Positions 26,897-36,606 are shown, counted from the first letter of the stretch. The stretch is 64,000 nucleotides of DNA from Litorihabitans aurantiacus (GCF_030161595.1 NZ_BSUM01000001.1:2976001-3040000), one strand, 5' to 3'. Numbers and translations are program-made. The notes: generated by a model from the letters alone, not told the origin.

Positions 26897-29800
26897 GTGG
26901 ACTCCCCCGAGAACCCCTTGCGTCCCCCTGCCCAGCCGCGGCGCCGTCGCCGCCCGATCCTCGCCGCGCTCCTCGCGGCCACCGTCCTCCCCGTCGCCGC
27001 CCTCCCCGCGGCCGCGGTCCCCGTCTCCACCGACACCTTCGCCCCCGTCCCGCTCACCACCGAGACCGTCGCCCCCGAGGCGGTCACGGCCCCGGACACG
27101 GGTGCGGCGCTCGAGGCGGAGGCCCTCGCGCGCGAGGCGTCCCCGACCGCCGAGACCCCCGAGGGGATCAGCCTCGTCGGCGGTGTCACGGCCCCTCGCT
27201 ACGACTACGGCACCGCCATCCGCGAGCGGATCTTCATCCCCGTCGCGGGTGTGGACCAGGACGGCGACGGCGTCGACGACGTCACCGCGATCGACATCGT
27301 CCGCCCGGCCGCCACCGAGACCGGCCTGATGTCGCCCGCGATCATCGACCCCTCGCCGTACTACACGACGCTCGGGCGCGGCAACGAGGCCCAGCTCCTC
27401 AACGACAACCTGGGCGGCGCCTCCGACGTCAGCCCGCTGTACTACGACAACTACTTCGTGCCGCGCGGCTACACCGTGATCCACGCGCAGATGAACGGCA
27501 CCGGCTTCTCCAACGGCTGCCCGTTCCACGGCGGTGCGGGCGACATCGAGAGCCTCAAGGTCGTCGTCGACTGGCTGAACGGCCGCGTCGCGGGGTACGA
27601 CAAGGACGGCGCCCCCGCGCTCGCCGACTGGCACAACGGCAAGTCGGCGATGTTCGGCAAGTCCTACGACGGCACGCTCGCCAACGGCGTCGCGGCGACC
27701 GGCGTCGAGGGCCTGGAGACCATCGTGCCGATCGAGGCGATCACGCAGTGGTACCGCTACTCGCGCACGAACGGCATCCGCCACAACACGCACTACCCCC
27801 AGTCGCTCTCGAACACCGTCACCAACCCCGACCGTCGCGCGCTGTGCGCGCCGTCGCGGGCCTGGATGAACACCGTCGACGGCGACACGGACGGCGACGT
27901 CAACGACTTCTGGCAGGAGCGCAACTACCAGCTCGACGCCGACAAGGTCACGGCCGCCGTCTTCGCGATCCAGGGGCTCAACGACGACAACGTCCGCATG
28001 AGCCAGTTCAACGAGTGGTGGGACGCGCTCGCCGCGAACGACGTGCCGCGCAAGGTGTGGCTGCCGCGCCAGGGCCACATCGACCCGTTCGACTTCCGCC
28101 GCACGGTGTGGGTCGACACGATCCACCGCTGGTACGACCACTGGCTCATGGGCATCGACAACGGGATCATGGACGAGCCCGAGTCGATGGTCGAGCAGGG
28201 TGTCGAGGAGTACGTCGACGAGGCCTCCTGGCCCGCACCGGGCACCGAGGACGTCGCCGTCCACCTCACCGCCACCACCGCCGGTGCCGCCGGTTCACTC
28301 GCTCTGCAGCCGGCCACCGCGGTCGAGACCCTGAGCTTCACCAACGCCGCCGCCTCGATCAACGAGAACGCGCTGGTCGGGACCCCCGAGGGCCAGCAGG
28401 ACACGCGTCTGGTGTTCCTGTCCGAGCCGCTCGAGGCCGACCTGCGCGTCTCGGGCACGCCGCGCATCGAGCTGGACGCGTCGCTCTCGACCGAGCAGGC
28501 CAACCTCGGCGCGATGCTGGTCGACTACGGCACGGCCGAGCGCGTCTCGCGCTCGGGCGACGGTTCACGCAACACCACGATCCGCACGTGCTGGGGCGCC
28601 AGCTGGGGTCCGGCAACCGCGACCCCCGAGACCTTCAAGATCACCGACTCCAGCTGCTACCTGGAGAAGGAGCGCGTCCTGGCGACGGCGGACTTCTTCC
28701 GCCTCTCGCGCGGCGCGCTCGACTCCTCCAACCGCGAGTCGCTGATCTCCGGCGAGGCGACCCCGGTCGTGCCCGGGCAGGAGTACGGGTTCGACTTCGA
28801 CATGGAGCCCTACGACTACATCTTCCCGGCGGGCCACCGCATCGGCGTCGCCGTCTCCACGAACGTGTCGGGCTACAGCAACGACGGCACGCGCGGCTCC
28901 ACGGTCACCGTGGACGCCACCACCTCGACCATCGTGCTCCCGATCGTGGGTGGCACCGGTGCGGCCGTGGCCTCCGGGGCGCTCGGTGAGGCGGCCGACG
29001 TCACGCTCGACTTCGACCTCGGCGGCGAGGGCACCGCGCCCGTCGAGCCGCAGGTCCTGCCCTACGGCGCGGTCCCGACCGTGCCGGCCGAGCCGACGGA
29101 CGACACCCTCGTGTTCGCCGGCTGGTTCGCCGACGAGGCGCGCACCGTGCCGTTCGACTTCACCGCGCCGCTGACGGCGAGCGCGACGGCGTACGCCGCG
29201 TGGGTCACGGTCGCCGAGGCGGCGGTGTCGCTCGAGGTCACGGCGTCGGCCACGACGGCGATCGTGGGCCAGAGCGTCGACCTCACCGTCACCGCGTCCG
29301 ACGCCGAGGGCGACCCTCGGCGACGTCACGTCGCTCGTGACGTTCTCCTCCACCAGCCCGGGCGTGACGTTCACCGGCGCGACCGCGACGCTGGGCGAGG
29401 TGGGCGACGCCGTCGTGACCGCGACGCTCGGCGCGGCGAGCGGCGAGGCGACGATCGCCGTCGCCGCCCTGCCGTTCGTGGACGTGCCGCTCGGCACGCT
29501 GTTCTTCGACGAGATCCGCTGGCTCGCGGAGGCGGGCATCTCGACCGGGTGGGACGTCGGCGACGGGCAGAAGGAGTTCCGCCCGCTCAACCCCGTGGCG
29601 CGCGACGCGATGGCGGCGTTCCTGTACCGGATGACGAAGCCGGAGGGCTTCACGCCGCCGGCGGTCTCGCCGTTCACCGACGTGCCGGTGGGCTCGCAGT
29701 TCTACACGGAGATCGCCTGGCTCGACGCCGCGGGCATCTCGACCGGGTGGGTCATGCCGGACGGGACGCGCCAGTTCCGCCCGCTCGAGCCGATCAACCG

Positions 29801-30044
29801 TGACGCGATGGCGGCGTTCCTGTACCGCCTCGCCGACGTCGAGGACTACGTGCCGGCCGCGCCGATGCCGTTCGCCGACGTCGCGCCGGGCGCGCAGTTC
29901 GCGACCGAGATCGCGTGGGTGGCCGAGGTCGGGATCTCGACCGGCTGGGTCGGCAACGACGGAACGGTCATCTTCCGCCCCGTGACGCCGATCGCGCGCG
30001 ACGCCATCGCGGCGTTCCTGTCGCGGTACGACGCGCTGGACTGA
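26897..30044 (+). CDS. Secreted X-Pro dipeptidyl-peptidase/CocE-like protein with three SLH repeats (apparent frameshift)
   Basis: GTG 26897, then a basic stretch and hydrophobic signal peptide ending near A-A-A-V-P-V. Residues about 60-690 form an S15 peptidase/CocE region: nucleophile in G-K-S-Y-D-G-T, charge-relay His in R-Q-G-H-I-D-P-F and a C-terminal jelly-roll. A Listeria-Bacteroides-type repeat (V-F-A-G-W-F) and an Ig-like stretch follow. An extra C near 29314-29316 shifts the frame; removing it gives G-D-L-G-D-V-T-S-L-V-T-F. Three SLH repeats (29476-30041) close the protein. It would cleave X-Pro peptides or acyl esters outside the cell while bound to the wall. Confidence 0.88.
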
Positions 30045-30065
30045 TCCGCCGCAGCGGTGACGGGG

Positions 30066-30099
30066 ACGGCCCCGCTCGACACTCGTCGGGCGGGGCCGT
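30066..30099 (+). terminator. Rho-independent-like hairpin after the SLH peptidase gene
   Basis: ACGGCCCCGC (30066-30075) pairs with GCGGGGCCGT (30090-30099), 14-nt loop, followed by TCC. It is 22 bp after the TGA of the peptidase gene. Confidence 0.75.
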
Positions 30100-30180
30100 T
30101 CCGCGCCTCGGGTCGGCCAGCCCCGCCCGGGGGCGATCGCTCGCTAAGGTGTCGCCGACCCCCACCCCCAGGAGACGAGC

Positions 30181-31286
30181 ATGACGCCGCCGCGCCGGCC
30201 CCACCCGCTCCAGAACCAGCCCGGTGAGCGCGACCTCCCGGTCCGACCCTCCTGGCGTGCGCTCGGGCGCGCGCGGCGCGCCGTCGGACTCCCGCCCGCC
30301 GCGCCGGCCCTGAACGCCGTCGTCCTCTGCGGCGTCCTCGTCGTCGTGACGGGGGCGATGTTCTGGAACAGCCAGGTCGGCCCCGGTGGCACCGAGAACG
30401 GCGTGGCGCAGGCCTGGCGGGACGCCCCGCCGGCGATGCTCGCGATCTGGGCCGGCATCGTCGGCTTCGCGCTGGCGCTGCTCGCCACGGCGCTGGTGGT
30501 GGCGTCGCGGCAGCGCCGCTCCTCGTGCGCGCGCAGCGCGCCTACTACGACGTCCGAGGGCTGGGCGCGCCCGACGACGAGCTGCGGCGGGTCCTGCGGG
30601 TCGCCGCGCCGTGGGTGCACCGGTTCGGCGGGTGGCCGCTGACCCTCGAGGTGTTCCCGCTCGCGGACGGGCTGACCCCGCGGCAGCGCCGCGCCGTCGC
30701 CATCCTGTCCCCGGGCACGGCCGAGGACCACCGCAACGACCTCGCCGCCTCGTGGGGCGTCGCGCACCGCACGGACCTGCTGACGCAGATCGACGAGGGC
30801 CTCGCGACAGGTGTGCACTCCGCCGCCTTCGCCGCGGCCGGCCGTTTCGGCGAGCCCGCGATCCTCGAGCAGATCGCCGCGACCACCGACGTCCCCCTCG
30901 ACGACCTGGTCGACCTCGTCAACCCGCGCGCCGACGGGGTGCCGCAGCTGCTGTGGGGCTGGGACCTAATCCGACTGCACACCATCCTGCGCTCGGGCGT
31001 GTCCGCGGGCTACGTCGACCCCGCGACGGCGCTCCCCCGCCTTCACCGCATCGCCGACCTCGTCACCACCCTCTTCCCCACCGAGGAGTCGCTGGTGCGC
31101 AACCTCCTCGTGGGGCACGCGTTCTGGGCCGGGCTCGAAGGTCGTGCCGAGACGCGCAGCCGCGTCGCGCTGGCGCAGGAGGACCTCGCGGGCGAGTGGC
31201 CGCGCACCCTCGGGCCGTGGCCCGCGCCGCCCGCCGGCGGTGTCGAGCTGGTGCCGCCAATGGCGGACGGGTTCGCGACGGCGTGA
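30181..31286 (+). CDS. DUF1266-domain membrane protein (apparent frameshift)
   Basis: ATG 30181. Two hydrophobic helices (L-N-A-V-V-L-C-G-V-L-V-V-V; W-A-G-I-V-G-F-A-L-A-L-L) precede a cytosolic domain. Near 30520-30525 the frame moves by -1, after which it reads R-A-Y-Y-D-V-R-G-L, S-W-G-V-A-H-R-T-D, W-D-L-I-R-L-H-T-I-L-R-S-G-V-S-A-G-Y-V and N-L-L-V-G-H-A-F-W, the DUF1266 pattern. The stop is at 31284. The family is of unknown function, often near secretion or contact-dependent genes. Its 3' end is part of a direct repeat that also occurs at 32932. Confidence 0.78.
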
Positions 31287-31409
31287 GTCGCCGCCCCGCT
31301 CAGCCCCGCTGCTGAGCGCCTCCGCGATCGCGGCGACCGCCGTCGGGTAGCGCTCCGGCTCGGGCCCGGAGTAGGTGAGCCGGACGTGCGGCCCCGAGGG
31401 CTCGGCGGC
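31213..31409. repeat. Left copy of a ~190-bp direct repeat flanking the insertion
   Basis: This segment, the 3' end of the DUF1266 gene, the intergenic sequence and the 3' end of a mocR-like gene, recurs at 32932-33125 at roughly 90 percent identity by eye, with small indels (for example 4 bp missing at about 31313 relative to the right copy). The two copies bracket a lower-GC stretch. Confidence 0.85.
31300..31409 (-). pseudogene. 3' fragment of a mocR-like regulator gene
   Basis: The minus strand encodes E-P-S-G-P-H-V-R-L-T-Y-S-G-P-E-P-E-R-Y-P then A-V-A-A-I-A-E-A-L, matching the C-terminus of the intact MocR protein encoded at 33013-34431. The upstream part of the gene is absent and a 4-bp deletion changes the terminal frame. 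It is the remnant created by the rearrangement that placed the insertion between DUF1266 and mocR genes. Confidence 0.82.
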
Positions 31410-31607
31410 CGCAATGCCCCGAGAAGACCGTCGCGGCGGATGCGCAACCGAGGACCCACAGCTCATGAGGCGCCGCGGCTCTCCTGTCGCGGCGCGACGA
31501 GTTGGACTGATCGATACCGATGCGCAACCGGAGCACCGCACAACGGCGACAACCCCGCCAAACACGCGCCGGGCGGGGCCTTCTCGCCCCTGCCAGTCGC
31601 TACGTCG
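31410..31607. other. Intergenic stretch inside the insertion
   Basis: No convincing gene is seen. It is less GC-rich than the flanks and carries a terminator-like hairpin (31553-31578) near the end of the adjacent minus-strand gene. Confidence 0.5.
31553..31578 (-). terminator. Hairpin downstream of the insertion's two-gene operon
   Basis: CCCCGCC (31553-31559) pairs with GGCGGGG (31572-31578) with a 12-nt loop. On the minus strand it lies about 30 bp beyond the stop of the 31608-32009 gene and is followed by TTGTCG. Confidence 0.5.
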
Positions 31608-32009
31608 TCAGAGACCGAGAACTCGGTAGGTCTCCGCCCCGAACCCAGCCGCCTTGTGCGCCTTCAGCACGTCGAGCGCAGCATCTCTGCTTCCGACGAG
31701 ATCTGCTACCAGAGCGATAGCTTCGTCCAGGTCGATCGCCGCGGGGGACTGAGCGAGCTCCAAGACCGGGAACTGTTCCAACATCCGGGAGTTCCGCACT
31801 CTGCTGGGCGTCTCGCCCCGCGACCGCGCTGCAATACACGCGAGGACGAGGTTCAACGCCGCTCTACGCTCCCCTGCCACTTCGCGACGCGCCATCTCAG
31901 ACTCGAAAGGCAAGTCCTCATGAAAATTCACACTGAGTATGACCGACGTCAGAAGGGCACGGAGCTCCTCGACCTGCTTCTCCAGCCGCTCGATCCGCCG
32001 ATCACTCAT
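31608..32009 (-). CDS. Small coiled-coil cytosolic protein of the insertion
   Basis: 133 residues from ATG 32009, with GGGGAGGTGG before it. The first 20 residues (R-R-I-E-R-L-E-K-Q-V-E-E-L-R-A-L-L) form a coiled coil; the rest is helical with several acidic segments and no signal peptide or membrane helix. It begins 21 bp after the secreted-protein gene, on the same strand, so both are probably co-transcribed. Codon choice includes A/T-ending codons unlike the neighbours, consistent with acquisition. No family recognised. A chaperone, immunity or regulatory role for the secreted partner is a guess only. Confidence 0.68.
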   Translation of the reverse strand: MSDRRIERLEKQVEELRALLTSVILSVNFHEDLPFESEMARREVAGERRAALNLVLACIAARSRGETPSRVRNSRMLEQFPVLELAQSPAAIDLDEAIALVADLVGSRDAALDVLKAHKAAGFGAETYRVLGL

Positions 32010-32030
32010 ACACGGCCACCTCCCCCGCCG

Positions 32031-32549
32031 CTACAGAACAAGCCACAGAGCACCCTCGACCGCGTTGGCAATGACGTTGGCAGTTCCGTGGCCAAGAGAG
32101 TCCTTGAGTCCGTTATACACCGCAGATCTAACCTGGTGAGTCGCGAGATCGGGCAGATTTGCAACGTCTTCGATGACGTCGGCAACCTCGCTGGAATTGT
32201 TCTTCAGAGCCGCCCGCGCTCCGTCATCTAGCCAGTCGTCTGCGACCCTGACGAAAGCGTCGGCCCCGCCGCGAACGAGGCCGGCAACCCCGCGCAGCGC
32301 CTGCTTGACGACCCAGCTCTTCACCCCGAGCGGCTGCACCTCTGCGCCCGCTCGCACCGGCGTCCGCGAATCTAGCTGGGCCGCGGCCGTATGGCCATGG
32401 CCCACGCCCTGTGCCCTCATCTCCACCGGCGCACTAGCGGCAGCCGGCTGCACCCACAGCAAACCCCCGACAGTCACCATGGCGGCGCCGATGATCATCC
32501 GCGCCCGGCCTCTGAAACGGCCGACCCTCACGTACGATGTGCCAATCAT
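32031..32549 (-). CDS. Secreted protein of unknown function in a low-GC insertion
   Basis: 172 residues from ATG 32549, with a strong GGAGGGGG before it. Residues 1-40 form a signal peptide: basic V-G-R-F-R-G-R-A-R, hydrophobic M-I-I-G-A-A-M-V-T-V-G-G-L-L-W-V, and A-A-A-S-A cleavage. The mature region has K-S-W-V-V-K-Q-A-L-R-G-V, an amphipathic centre with W-L-D-D-G, and a hydrophobic, Gly/Ala-rich C-terminus ending A-L-W-L-V-L. Amphipathic helices plus a hydrophobic tail fit an exported membrane-active peptide or bacteriocin-like protein, but no homology is recognised. It precedes the small coiled-coil gene by 21 bp. Confidence 0.68.
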   Translation of the reverse strand: MIGTSYVRVGRFRGRARMIIGAAMVTVGGLLWVQPAAASAPVEMRAQGVGHGHTAAAQLDSRTPVRAGAEVQPLGVKSWVVKQALRGVAGLVRGGADAFVRVADDWLDDGARAALKNNSSEVADVIEDVANLPDLATHQVRSAVYNGLKDSLGHGTANVIANAVEGALWLVL

Positions 32550-32931
32550 GACAATCCCCCTCCCGTCGCCGTCTCAGCATTCTCCGAATGGATGAGCTGG
32601 ACCCTGCAGGCCGCCTTCTAGCAAAGGCCTCGAGTTCCCGTAGCGCATTTCAACGAAGCGCCCCAAGCCTCCGCCACCAAGACGCTAGCACGATATTTGG
32701 ACGGACGCCAGAAACCCGCAGACGGTTCTTCTCAAAACAGTTCTCGCCGGGCACTTCCCAGCGCATCCGGCCGCTACCCCATGCCCTCGTCGGCGAACGC
32801 GGTCAAGTCAAAACCCTCCCGGTCCCGTACCGACGCCCGACTCACTCCGATAGCCGAGGCTCAGCGCGTCTGGCGCAACGGCCGCGCCGCCTCGAGCGGT
32901 GCTGTCCACCGCGCCCGTCCGGTAAGCAAGC
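32550..32931. other. Non-coding stretch upstream of the insertion operon
   Basis: About 380 bp with no convincing reading frame. Less GC-rich than the chromosome (for example around 32690-32760). It should contain the promoter of the minus-strand operon; no clear -10/-35 pair can be named. Confidence 0.5.
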
Positions 32932-33125
32932 GGCCGTGGCTACCGCCGGCGGGGTCGAGCTGGTGCCGCCGACGGGCGGACGGGTTCACGACGGCGTGAG
33001 TCGCCGCGGCGCTCAGCCCCGCTGCTCCCGCAGCGCCTCCGCGATCGCGGCGACCGCGCTCGGGTAGCGCTCCGGCTCGGGCCCCGAGTAGGTGAGCCTG
33101 ATGTGCGGCCCCGAGGGCTCGGCCG
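32932..33125. repeat. Right copy of the ~190-bp direct repeat flanking the insertion
   Basis: It begins with GGCCGTGGC, matches the 3' end of the DUF1266 gene up to its stop (GACGGCGTGA), then the DUF1266-mocR intergenic region and the 3' end of the intact mocR gene. Together with the left copy it frames 31410-32931. Confidence 0.85.
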
Positions 33126-34431
33126 GGAACCACTCGTCGCCCGGTGCGATGAGCACGCGCCGCGCAGCTGCCGCCCGGGTCAGCTTCTCCAGGTCGGTGC
33201 CCTCGGGCAGCCGGACCCACAGGCTGAGGCCGCCGGTGGGCACGTGGTCGACCGCCGCCTCGGGCAGGTGCGTCCGCAGCGCGGCGAGCAGACCGTCGCG
33301 GCGGGCGCGCAGCCGCGGGCCCAGGGCGCGCAGGTGGGTGCGCCAGGCGGGCTGGGTCACGACGTCGAGCGCCGCCGCCTGCAGCACCCCGCTGACGTAC
33401 ATGGTCCCCGCGGCGAGGTCCGCCTCGATGCGGTCGCGCGCCGGACCGCGCGCGATGACCGCACCGACCCGCACGGCCGGGGACAGGCTCTTGGTGAGCG
33501 AGCGCAGGTGGATGACGTGACCGCCGTCGTCCATCCGGGCGAGCGGACGGGCCTGCGCGTCGATGCCGAAGTCGTGCGCCCAGTCGTCCTCGACGAGGAA
33601 CGCCGAGCGGGCGCGCACGACGTCGAGCACCGCCCGCGCACGGTCGTCGCTCCACCGCGCCCCGTGCGGGTTGGACCACGTCGGCTGCGCGTAGAAGGCC
33701 CGGGCCCCGGTGCGGTCCATCGCGCTCGCGACCTCCTCGGGGTCGGGCCCGTGCGGACCGCTGGGCACGGGCACGAGCTCGACACCGGCCTGCGCCGCGG
33801 CGACGACGGCACCCCAGTAGGTCGGCGACTCGACCACGAGCGGCCGGTCGCGCCCGACGATCGCGCGGAAGATCGCGCTCAGACCGCTCTGGCTGCCGGG
33901 GAGGACGAGGACGTCGCGGGCCGAGACCGGGGAGGCGGCGGTGCCGAAGCCGCCGTCCCCGGCGAGATCCGCCGCGAACCACGCGCGCAGCTCGAGCAGG
34001 CCCGCCGCGGGTGCGCGGCGCACCGACGCCTCCGAGCGCGCGGCGCGCGCCAGCGCCGCCCGGACCGCGGCGGCGGGCAGCAGGTCGCTCACGGGGTAGC
34101 CCGAGTGCAGCGCGACGGCGTCGGGATCCGCCGAGCGCTGCGTCGGCGACGCGCGCGGGTAGCGCACGTGGGGCGCGCCGAGCGCGGCGCTCTGCCAGCC
34201 GAGGTCGACCGGACCGCGGGGCGCACGACGGCGCACGAACGTGCCCACGCCCGGCCGGCTCTCGACCAGTCCGGCCGCGGCGAGCCGGTGCAGCACCTTC
34301 TGCACCGTGACCGGGCTCGCCCCGTGGCGGGCGCTCAGGGTGCGGCTCGAGGGCAGCCTGGTCCCCGCCGGCGCGGCCGCGACCCAGGCAGCGAGCTCGG
34401 CGTGGATCCGGTCGCTGCTACCGTTGGTCAT
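33013..34431 (-). CDS. MocR/GntR-type regulator with aminotransferase-like domain
   Basis: 472 residues from ATG 34431. The N-terminal GntR winged helix (residues 5-75) reads I-H-A-E-L-A-A-W-V-A-A-A-P-A-G-T-R-L-P-S-S-R-T-L-S, then V-T-V-Q-K-V-L-H-R-L. The rest is a class I aminotransferase fold: L-V-L-P-G-S-Q-S-G-L, F-Y-A-Q-P-T-W-S-N-P-H-G, E-D-D-W-A-H-D-F, and L-R-S-L-T-K-S-L-S-P, with the PLP lysine. MocR proteins use PLP to sense amines. It is divergent from an EamA exporter with overlapping start codons inside a dyad, so it probably controls that exporter. Confidence 0.94.
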   Translation of the reverse strand: MTNGSSDRIHAELAAWVAAAPAGTRLPSSRTLSARHGASPVTVQKVLHRLAAAGLVESRPGVGTFVRRRAPRGPVDLGWQSAALGAPHVRYPRASPTQRSADPDAVALHSGYPVSDLLPAAAVRAALARAARSEASVRRAPAAGLLELRAWFAADLAGDGGFGTAASPVSARDVLVLPGSQSGLSAIFRAIVGRDRPLVVESPTYWGAVVAAAQAGVELVPVPSGPHGPDPEEVASAMDRTGARAFYAQPTWSNPHGARWSDDRARAVLDVVRARSAFLVEDDWAHDFGIDAQARPLARMDDGGHVIHLRSLTKSLSPAVRVGAVIARGPARDRIEADLAAGTMYVSGVLQAAALDVVTQPAWRTHLRALGPRLRARRDGLLAALRTHLPEAAVDHVPTGGLSLWVRLPEGTDLEKLTRAAAARRVLIAPGDEWFPAEPSGPHIRLTYSGPEPERYPSAVAAIAEALREQRG

Positions 34432-34447
34432 GACGGCCAATGATAGC
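34417..34447. promoter_or_regulatory. 31-bp imperfect dyad spanning both divergent start codons
   Basis: GCTACCGTTGG and CCAATGATAGC form the arms of an imperfect inverted repeat centred on 34432, right on the CATG shared by the two divergent ATG codons (34430 forward, 34431 reverse). A candidate MocR operator; it leaves no room for conventional leaders. Confidence 0.6.
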
Positions 34448-35415
34448 GCTACTGCGGTCCGAACCAGCCCGCTACCGACAGCCCCGCCGGCCGCGACCGG
34501 GCTCGGGTGGGGCCTGCTCGGCGTCCTCGCCTTCTCCTTCACCCTCCCCTCACGCGCATCGCGGTCGCCTCGCTCGACCCGGTGTTCGTCGGGTCGGCGC
34601 GCGCTGTCGTCGCCGCCGCGCTGGCGGGCCTCGCGCTCGCGATCACCCGGCAGCGGCGACCCTCACGCACCCAGGCGCTGCGACTCGCGGCCGTGGCGGG
34701 CGGCGTCGTCCTGGGGTTCCCGCTCCTGACGTCGCTCGCGCTCACGACGGCGCCGGCCGGCCACGGGGCCGTCGTCGTCGGGCTGCTCCCGGTCGCGACG
34801 GCAGCGGCCGTCGTCGTGCGCACCGGCGAGCGCCCGGGCCGGGCGTTCTGGGTGCTCGCCGGCCTCGGCGCACTCGCGGGCACCGCCTTCGCGGCGCTGC
34901 AGTCCGGGGGCGGGCTGCACCTGGCGCCGTCGGACCTCCTGCTCCTGGGCGCGGTGCTCGCCGGGGCCGTCGGGTACGCCGAGGGCGGGCTGCTCGCGCG
35001 CGAGCTGGGGTCGTGGCAGACCGTCTCGTGGGCGCTCGTGCTCGCGGCGCCGGTGACGATCGCCGTCGCGAGCGCCTCGGCCGTCCACGAGGCGCCGGTC
35101 GCGGGTCCGCAGGCGTGGGCGGCGTTCGCCTACCTCGCGGCGGTGAGCATGTTCCTGGGGTTCTTCGCGTGGTACCGGGGCCTCGCGATCGGCCCGATGG
35201 CCCAGGTCAGCCAGGTGCAGCTCGTGCAGCCGGTGCTGAGCTTCGCGTGGGCCGGCCTCATCCTGCACGAGCACATCGGGTGGCCGACGGCGCTGGGCGG
35301 CCTGGTCGTCGTCGTCCTCGCGGGGGCGTCTGTGCGGACGCGGCTGCGGCGCGCCGAGAGGCCCGGACGAGGGGGCGCCTCCTCGTCGCGCCTCCCGGGG
35401 CGTACGGGCGGATGA
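34430..35415 (+). CDS. EamA/DMT-family transporter (apparent frameshift)
   Basis: ATG 34430, sharing CATG with the divergent mocR start. The first helix reads G-L-G-W-G-L-L-G-V-L-A-F-S-F-T-L-P. At 34546-34549 (C4, expected C5) the frame moves by -1 and continues L-T-R-I-A-V-A-S-L-D-P-V-F-V-G-S-A-R with about nine further helices, in the 10-helix EamA plan, including the second repeat L-L-G-A-V-L-A-G-A-V-G-Y and Q-V-S-Q-V-Q-L-V-Q-P-V-L-S. Probable exporter of an amino acid or small metabolite, regulated by the PLP-dependent MocR protein. Confidence 0.88.
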
Positions 35416-35422
35416 TGGGGCG

Positions 35423-35686
35423 ATGCGCGTCAACGTCGTGGTGAGCGGTCGGGTGCAGGGTGTCGGTTTCCGGTGGAGCACGGTGAGCGAGGCAGAACGG
35501 CTCGGGCTGGCAGGGTGGGTGCGCAACCTCGCCGACGGCACGGTGGAGGCCGAGGTCGAGGGTCCGGAGGACGCCGTCGCGGCGATGGTCGCGTGGCTGC
35601 ACCACGGGCCCGACGCGGCGGAGGTCGCGGGTGCGCAGGTGCACGACGTTCCGCCGACCGGCCGGGACGGGTTCGAGCAGCTCTGA
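35423..35686 (+). CDS. acyP: Acylphosphatase
   Basis: 87 residues from ATG 35423, 7 bp after the EamA stop. The catalytic loop is G-R-V-Q-G-V-G-F-R-W, with the phosphate-binding Arg, and Asn is seen in G-W-V-R-N-L-A-D-G-T-V-E-A-E-V-E-G. It hydrolyses acyl-phosphates such as carbamoyl- or acetyl-phosphate in the cytosol. Full family length with no anomaly. Confidence 0.95.
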   Translation: MRVNVVVSGRVQGVGFRWSTVSEAERLGLAGWVRNLADGTVEAEVEGPEDAVAAMVAWLHHGPDAAEVAGAQVHDVPPTGRDGFEQL

Positions 35687-35712
35687 GGCCACGCTCCGCG
35701 CCGCCGGCGGCG

Positions 35713-36606
35713 TCAGCCCCGCAGGCCCTCGAGCACCTCCAGCGTGGTGCGCCAGGCCGGGCTGCCGGGGTCGATCACCACGAAGTGGTCCCCCTCGACC
35801 TCGACCAGCTCGGCGTCGGCGCCCGCCGCGCTCGCCGCCCGCACGTAGTCGGCGGACTGACGCAGCGGCACGATCGTGTCCGCGCGCCCGTGCACGGCGC
35901 GCACCGGCACGTCCAGGGGCAGCTGCATCGTCGGGTCGGTGAGCGGGTAGCGATCGGCGAACGCGGTCGAGTCCGGCCCGCCCCCGATCAGGTCCGTGAC
36001 GGCGCTGCCCCCGACGCCGTCGCGCACCGCGCCCGCGAGGTCGAGCACGCCGGCCTGCGGCACCGCGGCCGTGACGACGACGGCGGGATCGCCCCAGCCC
36101 GCAGCTCGCTCACCCGCGTCACCGTCACCGCCCGTCGGCAGCGCCGCCCGCCCCGCGGCCCACACCGCGAGGTGCCCGCCGGCCGAGTGGCCCAGCGTGA
36201 TGACGGTGCCGAGGTCGAGGTCGGGCACCTGCGCGAGCGCGTCGATCCCCGCGGCGACGTCGTCGAACGTGGCCGGGTAGCCGCCGCCACCGCCCACGCG
36301 GCGGTACTCCAGGTTCCACGCCACCCAGCCCTGCTCGGCGAGCGAGGCCGCGAGCGGTCGGCCGAGCGACGCGTCGTACTGCGCACGCCAGAAGCCGCCG
36401 TGGATCACGACGACGACGCCCTTGGCTGCGCCCTCGGGAAGCGTCAGCTCGGCGTACTGCGAGGGGTCGTCGCCGTAGTCGATGCGCACCGGCTCGAGGG
36501 CGACGGCGTCGCCCGGGTCACCCGGGGCGGCGGCACGCGGCGCGCACGCCGCCAGACCGCCGACACCCGCGAGGCCGAGGAGGGTCAGGAGGCGACGGCG
36601 GTTCAT
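35713..36606 (-). CDS. Lipoprotein alpha/beta hydrolase
   Basis: 297 residues from ATG 36606. Twin-arginine-like basic start M-N-R-R-R-L-L-T-L-L, then lipobox L-A-A-C. The catalytic fold is evident: oxyanion H-G-G-F-W, nucleophile G-H-S-A-G-G-H, Asp in H-G-R-A-D-T-I-V-P, and His in G-D-H-F-V-V. It resembles BD-FAE/feruloyl-esterase-like or kynurenine-formamidase-type hydrolases. It would act at the outer face of the membrane. It lies between the acylphosphatase (convergent end) and the divergent four-helix membrane gene. Confidence 0.88.
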   Translation of the reverse strand: MNRRRLLTLLGLAGVGGLAACAPRAAAPGDPGDAVALEPVRIDYGDDPSQYAELTLPEGAAKGVVVVIHGGFWRAQYDASLGRPLAASLAEQGWVAWNLEYRRVGGGGGYPATFDDVAAGIDALAQVPDLDLGTVITLGHSAGGHLAVWAAGRAALPTGGDGDAGERAAGWGDPAVVVTAAVPQAGVLDLAGAVRDGVGGSAVTDLIGGGPDSTAFADRYPLTDPTMQLPLDVPVRAVHGRADTIVPLRQSADYVRAASAAGADAELVEVEGDHFVVIDPGSPAWRTTLEVLEGLRG

